A DNA stretch of 7,019 nucleotides from an uncultured Ruminococcus sp. (GTDB taxonomy: Bacteria > Bacillota > Clostridia > Oscillospirales > Ruminococcaceae), in NCBI GenBank assembly GCA_946540705.1, contig CAMNJD010000379.1:1-7019 (forward strand), in the 5' to 3' direction. Positions 1-4,371 of this stretch are shown piece by piece. The translations under genes and the position numbers were made by a program. The notes beneath the pieces are model-generated. The model saw only the letters and a program-made list of their open reading frames with translations. It did not search any database and had not been told where the DNA came from. Positions within the stretch are counted from its first letter, which is position 1, and each line of letters opens with the position of its first letter.

Positions 1-73
1 TTCCCCTCGCATTCGCGCCCCGCGCCCAGTTAAAATAAACATTCGGACATATAATCAAGATCATAAAGCCGAA

Positions 74-86
74 ATCATACTATGAT
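74..86. repeat. 13-bp palindrome, possible operator
   Basis: ATCATA-C-TATGAT is a perfect 6+1+6 inverted repeat. It lies just downstream of a leftward -10-like box (94-99), about where the first transcribed bases would fall. A repressor site is a reasonable inference, but a palindrome this short in AT-rich DNA can also arise by chance. Confidence 0.35.
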
Positions 87-93
87 AAATTCT

Positions 94-102
94 ATTATAG
101 CA
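94..102 (-). promoter_or_regulatory. Probable extended -10 promoter, leftward
   Basis: Read on the minus strand this is TGCTATAAT, a consensus extended -10 box (TGn-TATAAT). The same nine bases form the -10 of the two divergent promoters at 4096-4104 and 4276-4284. No good -35 box is found 15-18 bp upstream, where the sequence is occupied by the hairpin terminator of the amylase gene. It would drive a gene lying beyond the left edge. No coding start is visible in 1-93. Confidence 0.35.
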
Positions 103-104
103 CC

Positions 105-153
105 AGTATAAATAACAATGCCCCGAAGCACTTTTGTGAAACGCTTCGGGGCA
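105..153 (-). terminator. Intrinsic terminator of the GH13 gene
   Basis: An 11-bp perfect stem, TGCCCCGAAGC (119-129) with GCTTCGGGGCA (143-153), encloses a 13-base loop. On the minus strand it is followed by a U-rich tail, TTGTTATTTAT (118-108). It sits about 32 bases past the stop of the leftward GH13 gene, where a Rho-independent terminator is expected. The core GCCCCGAAG/CTTCGGGGC recurs in the hairpin at 6855-6887. Confidence 0.8.
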
Positions 154-184
154 AAACTTCTATATGAGTATCACTCTTTTTATA

Positions 185-1855
185 TTACAGCATGATTTCA
201 AACGCTCTGTCGCCGTACTGCAAGGCTGCGCGGAGAACCGGGTCACCCCAGAGGCGCAGCATCACACCGCCGTCAAACTGATACTCATAGACATGATTGC
301 TGCCGTCGGTTTTTTCGAGCGGCTCTCTGCCGAATGCCTCGGTCAGCTTCTCGCGAGTCATGCAGCGGTCAAGCAGCGAGAGCTTCCAGACCAGCTCTGC
401 CGCACTCATTTCGGCAGACCGTTCCGGAGCAGACACGGCCTCTGCGGCAGGTGCAGCAGCGGGCGCAGCGGCGTGAACCGGCTCCTGTGCGGGCACCTCC
501 TGCACGGTCACGGCATCGTCCCGCAGCCTTGCAATCTCCTCCTCGCTGGATTTCGCGATCCACATTGCAGAGAATGCCGGCGCAGTAATGCGGCCGTTCG
601 CAGCGATCTTCTCTCCGGAGAGCAGGTCGTACCAGCCGTCGCCGCCGACCGGGAGCGGCAGGTCAGACGGGCAATCCTGAAGGTTCAGCACACAGTAGAC
701 CGCGCTATCGCCCTCGCCGCGCCGGAACTCAAGCTGCTGATTGCGAACCTCAACAGTCGCGAAGCTGCCGGTATGCAGCGCCTCCTTTGCCTCATAGGCC
801 GCGCCCAGACGGTACAGGAATTTACAGAGCGCATTTTCCTCCATATCGTTCGGATTCATAGCCGGACGGAGATTTTCGTCCGAGCCCTGCTGCTTTGCGC
901 CCTCCATGCCGTATTCCGAGCCGTAATAGACCGAGGGAATGCCCGGCATGGCATACAGCAGCGCATAGACCAGCGGCAGATGACGCTTATCGCGGAGCTG
1001 TGTCGCAAGACGCGCAACATCGTGATTATCCGCGAAATTATAGAGCAGCAGTCCGGGGTAAATATCCTTCTGCCGGTTCATCGCATAATTGATCTCAAAA
1101 TAATTCTTGTCGTTATGCGAGGACCAGATGCCCTTCCAGCACTCATAATTCGTCGCAGAATCGAGCATTTCGGGGTTTGCATACTGCGCATAGTTTCCGT
1201 GGATGAGCTCGCCCATGAGCCAGGCCTCCGGATTCTTCGATTTGACGGTATGGCGGATGCGGCGGAAGAAATCCTGCTCGATGCAGTCCGCGGCATCGAA
1301 GCGGATGCCGTCAATATGAAACTGATCGAACCAGCCGATGATCGCGCTCTCAAGATAATTCACAACGTCATTATTCTTCAGATTCAGCTTGACAAGCTCC
1401 TCGCAGCCGTGCCACGACTCATAGGAAAACGGATCGCCGAAGCGGTTGGAATTGCCGAACCAGAGATTGCAGAACCAACTGCAATAGGGGGAATTCTGCC
1501 CGTTTTTCAGCACATCCTGAAACGCGAAGAAGCCGCGTCCGACATGATTGAACACACCGTCCAGTACGATGCGGATGCCGTTTGCGTGGAATGCATCACA
1601 GAGGCGGGCGAAGTCCTCATTCGTACCGAGTCTGCGGTCGAGCCTGGTATAGTCATGCGTATCGTAGCCGTGTGTGCCGGACTCAAAAAGCGGACTGAAA
1701 TACACGGCATTGACGTGCATTTTCTTCAGATGCGGGATCCAGTCGTGAAGCCGGTTGATCCGGCTGACCGGCTCTCCGCCGTCATTGACCCAGGGTGCGC
1801 CGCAGGCACCGATCGGATAGATTTGATAAAAGATAGCAGATTGTTCCCAAGACAT
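185..1855 (-). CDS. Cytoplasmic GH13 alpha-amylase-family glycosidase with extra C-terminal module
   Basis: A 556-residue enzyme of glycoside hydrolase family 13, expected to hydrolyse or rearrange alpha-1,4-glucans such as maltodextrins by a retaining mechanism. All hallmark regions are visible: region I DGVFNH (99-104); region II GIRFDAAD (183-190) with nucleophile D187; acid/base E216 in LMGELIHG; region IV FADNHD (274-279) with D279; and region V-like LNLKNND (157-163). The barrel begins almost at residue 1 (YQIYP), so there is no CBM34-type N-terminal domain. With no signal peptide either, a cytoplasmic location is inferred. A beta-type domain follows at about 360-435. After it come an Ala/Pro/Glu-rich linker (about 450-482) and a 75-residue tail domain that I do not recognise. 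The start is backed by AAAGGAG 9-10 bases upstream. It is probably co-transcribed with the HD gene 62 bp upstream. Exact specificity (alpha-amylase, neopullulanase or maltogenic type) cannot be fixed from sequence. Confidence 0.93.
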   Translation of the reverse strand: MSWEQSAIFYQIYPIGACGAPWVNDGGEPVSRINRLHDWIPHLKKMHVNAVYFSPLFESGTHGYDTHDYTRLDRRLGTNEDFARLCDAFHANGIRIVLDGVFNHVGRGFFAFQDVLKNGQNSPYCSWFCNLWFGNSNRFGDPFSYESWHGCEELVKLNLKNNDVVNYLESAIIGWFDQFHIDGIRFDAADCIEQDFFRRIRHTVKSKNPEAWLMGELIHGNYAQYANPEMLDSATNYECWKGIWSSHNDKNYFEINYAMNRQKDIYPGLLLYNFADNHDVARLATQLRDKRHLPLVYALLYAMPGIPSVYYGSEYGMEGAKQQGSDENLRPAMNPNDMEENALCKFLYRLGAAYEAKEALHTGSFATVEVRNQQLEFRRGEGDSAVYCVLNLQDCPSDLPLPVGGDGWYDLLSGEKIAANGRITAPAFSAMWIAKSSEEEIARLRDDAVTVQEVPAQEPVHAAAPAAAPAAEAVSAPERSAEMSAAELVWKLSLLDRCMTREKLTEAFGREPLEKTDGSNHVYEYQFDGGVMLRLWGDPVLRAALQYGDRAFEIML

Positions 1856-1880
1856 AGATTGTGACTCCTTTAATCAATAC

Positions 1881-1903
1881 TCAGCGGGGGATTTCCCCGA
1901 TGA
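1881..1903 (-). other. Hairpin between HD and GH13 genes
   Basis: CGGGG (1885-1889) pairs with CCCCG (1895-1899) around a 5-base loop. A further TCA/TGA pairing beyond one mismatch lengthens the stem. It lies in the 62-bp gap between the two leftward genes, 29 bases or more ahead of the GH13 start codon. No U-run follows on the minus strand, so it is not a standard terminator. It could slow read-through, act as an mRNA processing or stability element, or mean nothing. Confidence 0.35.
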
Positions 1904-1917
1904 CAAACACAAACAGC

Positions 1918-2526
1918 TCAGACCTCCGAGCCTTCCAGAAAATAGGTGGCCTCCATGTCAGCGACATGCAGCGCAAAGGCGAGCGGATATCGCTCAAGCG
2001 CTCTGCCGACCGTGTTGGCGTCCTCCGGGCCGGAAAAGCCCATGTGCCAGCGGATCGCCATTGCCTCCTCCTTCCGCAAATGCATGAAAAACTGGATCAT
2101 GAACACGGATTTTTCACCGTGGCCGTAGGGCAGGCGGTCGTCGATCTTGTAAAACGGCACCTTTTCCCAGACTCCCTGTGCATTTTTCGCGTTGCGGTAA
2201 TCGACCGTGTAGAAATTCATCTTGCAGATATCATGCAGCAGCGCAGAGATCGCGATGCTTTCCTCCGAATATTCCGGAAAGCCGTAGACCTCTCTGAGCC
2301 GGCCGCGCTCCAGATAAGCCTTCAGATTGTAATACACATTCAGTGAATGCTCAAGCAGACCGCCCTCATACGCGCCGTGATAGCGCGTGCTCGCGGGCGC
2401 CGTGAAAAAATCATTTTCCTCGGAAAGCATGTACTGAAGCAGCTTGTCGCTGCCCGGTCTGGTAATATTTTCCTTGTAGATACTGAGAAATTCCTCTTTT
2501 TTCTGCGCGAGTGTCTGCGCGTCCAT
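1918..2526 (-). CDS. HD-domain phosphohydrolase-like protein
   Basis: A 202-residue protein with a metal-binding HD domain. The visible ligands, in order, are H60 (GGLLEHSLNV), H98-D99 (ALLHDICK), H136 (PYGHGEKS), H161 (IRWHMGF) and D190 (ALHVADMEA). This H...HD...H...H...D arrangement is seen in hydrolytic HD proteins, including the HD part of YhaM-type 3'-5' exoribonucleases. The N-terminal nucleic-acid-binding domain of YhaM is missing, so the substrate (a nucleotide, RNA end or other phosphoester) is unknown. There is no signal peptide or membrane segment, so it is likely cytoplasmic. The ATG at 2526 is chosen because a perfect AAGGAGG lies 8 bases upstream. The longer open frame back to 2664 runs through a promoter and a terminator and is unlikely. 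Its own strong promoter precedes it, and the GH13 gene follows in the same direction. A functional link to starch use is only positional. Confidence 0.88.
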   Translation of the reverse strand: MDAQTLAQKKEEFLSIYKENITRPGSDKLLQYMLSEENDFFTAPASTRYHGAYEGGLLEHSLNVYYNLKAYLERGRLREVYGFPEYSEESIAISALLHDICKMNFYTVDYRNAKNAQGVWEKVPFYKIDDRLPYGHGEKSVFMIQFFMHLRKEEAMAIRWHMGFSGPEDANTVGRALERYPLAFALHVADMEATYFLEGSEV

Positions 2527-2569
2527 ATGCAAAACCTCCTTTTCCGCATCAGCTCTGCCTGATACAGCT

Positions 2570-2598
2570 ATTATACTCGATTTTGAACAAAAATGCAA
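2570..2598 (-). promoter_or_regulatory. Sigma-A promoter of the HD-GH13 unit
   Basis: On the minus strand, TTGCAT (2598-2593) and a perfect TATAAT (2575-2570) are separated by exactly 17 bases. Transcription should start near 2563, giving a leader of about 37 bases before the ATG at 2526, with AAGGAGG inside it. I see no convincing promoter in the 62-bp gap before the GH13 gene, so this one probably serves both genes. Confidence 0.85.
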
Positions 2599-2607
2599 AT
2601 ACAGGGC

Positions 2608-2646
2608 AAAAAAAGTCCGCCGAACCGTCATCAACGGTACGGCGGA
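2608..2646 (-). terminator. Intrinsic terminator of the CAP-dockerin gene
   Basis: A 13-bp stem (2616-2628 with 2634-2646, one A/A mismatch) closes a 5-base CATCA loop. On the minus strand it is followed immediately by CTTTTTTT (2615-2608). This is a textbook Rho-independent terminator, 62 bases past the stop of the leftward dockerin gene. It separates that transcript from the HD-GH13 unit, whose -35 box begins only 10 bp further on. Confidence 0.92.
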
Positions 2647-2678
2647 AAGCGAATCCGTTGTCATTGGTCATTTGCAGT

Positions 2679-2705
2679 GCCGGGACAGTCGAACTTCTGT
2701 CCGGC
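2679..2705 (-). other. Secondary hairpin after the CAP-dockerin stop
   Basis: GCCGG-(G)-ACAG (2679-2688) pairs with CTGTCCGGC (2697-2705), giving nine base pairs with one bulged base and an 8-base loop. It begins 3 bases after the stop codon, on the 3' side of the leftward message. No U-tract follows. It may protect the 3' end or act with the true terminator at 2608-2646. Confidence 0.4.
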
Positions 2706-2708
2706 AGG

Positions 2709-4025
2709 TTACGGTTGTGGATTATTTAAGCTGAGCCGGTCAATCATCCAGCTCAGATCGCTGAGTGTGATGAAGCCGTCCTCATCGTAATCACAGGCAT
2801 CAAGCCCCTCCTGCGTGATGATGCAGGTTTCATCCTCTGCCAGTACCCTGTTCAGCAGCACGGCATCCCGCACATCAAAGCAGCCGTTGACATCCGTATC
2901 GCCGCGCACGCTGTCTGCCGGTGCAACGAGCGGTTCCGGCTCCAGCGAGAAGAAATTGACCGAATAGGTCAGCACGGCGTCGGTGCCGTCGGTATACTGA
3001 ATGCCGCTCACGGTCACATCAACGGTATCGCCTGCGGCTAAGAACACATCCGGACAGAAGATGATGCAGTTCCGGCTAGTCGAGCGCAGAGAGGTGTTGA
3101 CGTTGAAGTAATTGCGGCAGGCCTCCTCCCGTTCGTCACCCTTCAGCGGGCTTTCGGTCGGGAAGAAGTCATCCTTGTCAAAGTGGAATGTCCGGTCAAG
3201 CTGATGGGAATACAGATCGACCTGCACTGTTTCAAGCGAGGGCTTTGCATAGCCGTTCATCAGCGAAACAGAGAACGGATACCGCCCGAACTGATACGGC
3301 TCTGTGCGCATTTTATAGAGCTCGACGGGCATATTTTCCGGCGGCCATGCAATATATCCGCCTGTGAATGCTTCCGTGCGGGACTGATCGTGCGAATAGA
3401 CCGCAGAATATTTTTCGGTCTGGCCGAAGCCGATATATTTCAGCTTCGGATCAAGCAGTCTGCGGCGGTGTCCCAGATGATTCATGGTCTCCTGATACAT
3501 GCGCATGTCGCTGTCGCAGAGGTCTTTTTCATAGATCGCAGCCGGAAGATGACAATACCCAAGCTCCAGACAGCAGTTTTTCAGGCTTTCCTCGCCGTAT
3601 GCAATCATTTCGTCAGACATATCCTGCGGGCAGTCTTCGCGTTCGAGGCTGTGGCTGAGCCAGCCGCGGGAATAACCGAGAAAACTCGCCGTCTGTGCCA
3701 TGCGGTTCAGCTCCGGCTTTGCCTCGATATCATACGGCACACCTGCCAGATACCGCGCAAACATCACGGAATTCAGTGATTCCTGAATGGTCTCATCGCT
3801 GAGTACGCCGGGCGTATAGGGTGCGGTCAGCATTTGCGGCTGCTTATAGACCGGGCGCTGCTCATCCCTATAGGAGAACGGATGTGCGGCATAGAAGGCA
3901 CGGATTTCCTCCTGCGAGTGCTGCTCCAGCTCATATGCATGTGCAGACACGGGCAGGAGCGCAGCCGGGATTCCCGCGGCTGCCGCTGCGGTAAAAATAC
4001 GGATTACAACGCTTTTCTGCTTCAT
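2709..4025 (-). CDS. Secreted CAP/SCP-domain protein with C-terminal type I dockerin
   Basis: A 438-residue exported protein. Residues 1-30 form a Sec signal peptide (MKQK, a hydrophobic Ala-rich core, cleavage probably after AHA-30). Residues about 79-225 form a bacterial CAP/SCP (SCP/PR1) domain, with H125 in WLSHSL and H186 in NHLGHRRRLLDP followed by IGFGQ. The following beta-rich part (about 226-362, starting IAWPPENMP) matches the extension common in clostridial CAP proteins. Residues 375-431 are a dockerin with two calcium loops: D376, D378, N380, D384, D387 and D412, D414, D416, T420, D423. The dockerin should bind a cohesin on a scaffold or cell-surface protein. The CAP domain's molecular role in bacteria is not established. 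Ten cysteines allow disulfides. ATG 4025 is chosen, with AGAAGGGA 10 bases upstream. An in-frame GTG at 4034 sits too close to that site. It is divergent from the cellobiose phosphorylase gene. Confidence 0.92.
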   Translation of the reverse strand: MKQKSVVIRIFTAAAAAGIPAALLPVSAHAYELEQHSQEEIRAFYAAHPFSYRDEQRPVYKQPQMLTAPYTPGVLSDETIQESLNSVMFARYLAGVPYDIEAKPELNRMAQTASFLGYSRGWLSHSLEREDCPQDMSDEMIAYGEESLKNCCLELGYCHLPAAIYEKDLCDSDMRMYQETMNHLGHRRRLLDPKLKYIGFGQTEKYSAVYSHDQSRTEAFTGGYIAWPPENMPVELYKMRTEPYQFGRYPFSVSLMNGYAKPSLETVQVDLYSHQLDRTFHFDKDDFFPTESPLKGDEREEACRNYFNVNTSLRSTSRNCIIFCPDVFLAAGDTVDVTVSGIQYTDGTDAVLTYSVNFFSLEPEPLVAPADSVRGDTDVNGCFDVRDAVLLNRVLAEDETCIITQEGLDACDYDEDGFITLSDLSWMIDRLSLNNPQP

Positions 4026-4095
4026 ACCTGTCACATCCCTTCTGAATCAGCGCTTCAGGGCTGTAAGATTGGCGGGGGAACATTTCTCTGTATAT

Positions 4096-4124
4096 ATTAT
4101 AGCATATCAAACCGGTTTTTTCAA
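4096..4124 (-). promoter_or_regulatory. Promoter of the CAP-dockerin gene
   Basis: On the minus strand, TTGAAA (4124-4119) and TATAAT (4101-4096) are 17 bases apart, with an extended -10 TG at 4104-4103. Transcription should begin near 4089, leaving a leader of about 64 bases. The spacer contains the palindrome AAACCGGTTT, so a protein bound there would block RNA polymerase. Confidence 0.85.
4109..4118. repeat. Palindrome in promoter spacer, candidate operator
   Basis: AAACCGGTTT is a perfect 10-bp palindrome lying wholly between the -35 and -10 boxes of the dockerin gene promoter. A central CG flanked by AAAC/GTTT half-sites recalls LacI/GalR-family operators, which often control sugar genes in Firmicutes. 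The regulator assignment is inference; no regulator gene is in the window. Confidence 0.45.
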
Positions 4125-4169
4125 GCATTTCAATAATATTCGTGCATTCTAAACAAGTGCGACACTGCT

Positions 4170-4191
4170 TTCTTGTAGGATGCGACAAGAA
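4170..4191. repeat. 22-bp inverted repeat in the divergent control region
   Basis: TTCTTGT (4170-4176) and ACAAGAA (4185-4191) are perfect 7-bp arms around 8 bases. The element lies between the two divergent promoters, about 45 bp upstream of the dockerin -35 and 65 bp upstream of the phosphorylase -35. The spacing suits a dimeric activator or repressor. The region 4026-4371 holds no credible gene; its content is these control elements. Confidence 0.4.
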
Positions 4192-4240
4192 GCCGTTTTG
4201 CTGAGGTTGTGCATGTTGCTGTAGGTTCGCATGGAAAATT

Positions 4241-4253
4241 CGTGAAAATCACG
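4241..4253. repeat. CGTGA-N3-TCACG inverted repeat abutting the cbp -35 box
   Basis: CGTGA (4241-4245) and TCACG (4249-4253) are perfect 5-bp arms around AAA. The element ends two bases before the TTGTAA -35 box of the phosphorylase promoter. That is a typical place for an activator that contacts RNA polymerase, or for a repressor. The half-site is CRP-like in look only, with much closer arms; no family is assigned. Confidence 0.42.
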
Positions 4254-4255
4254 GC

Positions 4256-4284
4256 TTGTAATTTTGTGCAGATTGTGCTATAAT
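4256..4284 (+). promoter_or_regulatory. Promoter of the cellobiose phosphorylase gene
   Basis: TTGTAA (4256-4261) and TATAAT (4279-4284) are 17 bases apart, with an extended -10 TG at 4276-4277. Transcription is expected near 4291, giving a leader of about 80 bases. Two copies of TTGTGC (4264-4269 and 4273-4278) lie in the spacer, with a third at 4207-4212. The promoter diverges from the dockerin gene promoter; their -10 boxes are about 178 bp apart. Confidence 0.87.
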
Positions 4285-4296
4285 GTAATATATCTA

Positions 4297-4319
4297 TGCA
4301 GTTTCCGTCCGGAGCTGCA
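4297..4319 (+). other. Leader hairpin of the cellobiose phosphorylase mRNA
   Basis: TGCAG (4297-4301) pairs with CTGCA (4315-4319), and the inner bases can add weaker pairs with a bulge. It lies at the very 5' end of the predicted transcript, a place where such hairpins often stabilise mRNA. It is too small to be called a riboswitch, and nothing like an anti-terminator is seen. CTGCACAA (4315-4322) also mirrors TTGTGCAG (4264-4271) in the promoter spacer. Confidence 0.4.
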
Positions 4320-4371
4320 CAATGATAGCAAAATCCGAATGATATTCTGCAAAAAAAGGAGCGTAACACCT

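Noticed and set aside
164..1864. 566-codon open frame on the plus strand covering the whole GH13 gene
   Set aside because: It is antisense to a gene with complete GH13 catalytic motifs, has no recognisable domain, and is Arg/Ile/Ala-rich. It exists because the real gene hardly uses codons that would create stops on the other strand.
2527..2664. 46-residue N-terminal extension of the HD protein
   Set aside because: It would read through the terminator of the dockerin gene and through the strong TTGCAT-17-TATAAT promoter. The ATG at 2526 has a perfect AAGGAGG at good spacing.
4130..4369. 79-codon minus-strand open frame in the divergent region, and the 85-codon one at 3931-4188
   Set aside because: They overlap two good promoters and a gene start, show no family resemblance and lack ribosome binding sites.
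4264..4371. 36-residue N-terminal extension of cellobiose phosphorylase
   Set aside because: The upstream start lies inside the promoter, before the predicted transcription start. The family's N-terminus matches the ATG at 4372, which has its own ribosome binding site.
4291..4371. Riboswitch in the cbp leader
   Set aside because: The leader is about 80 bases with one small hairpin. No known aptamer pattern and no terminator/anti-terminator pair is seen.
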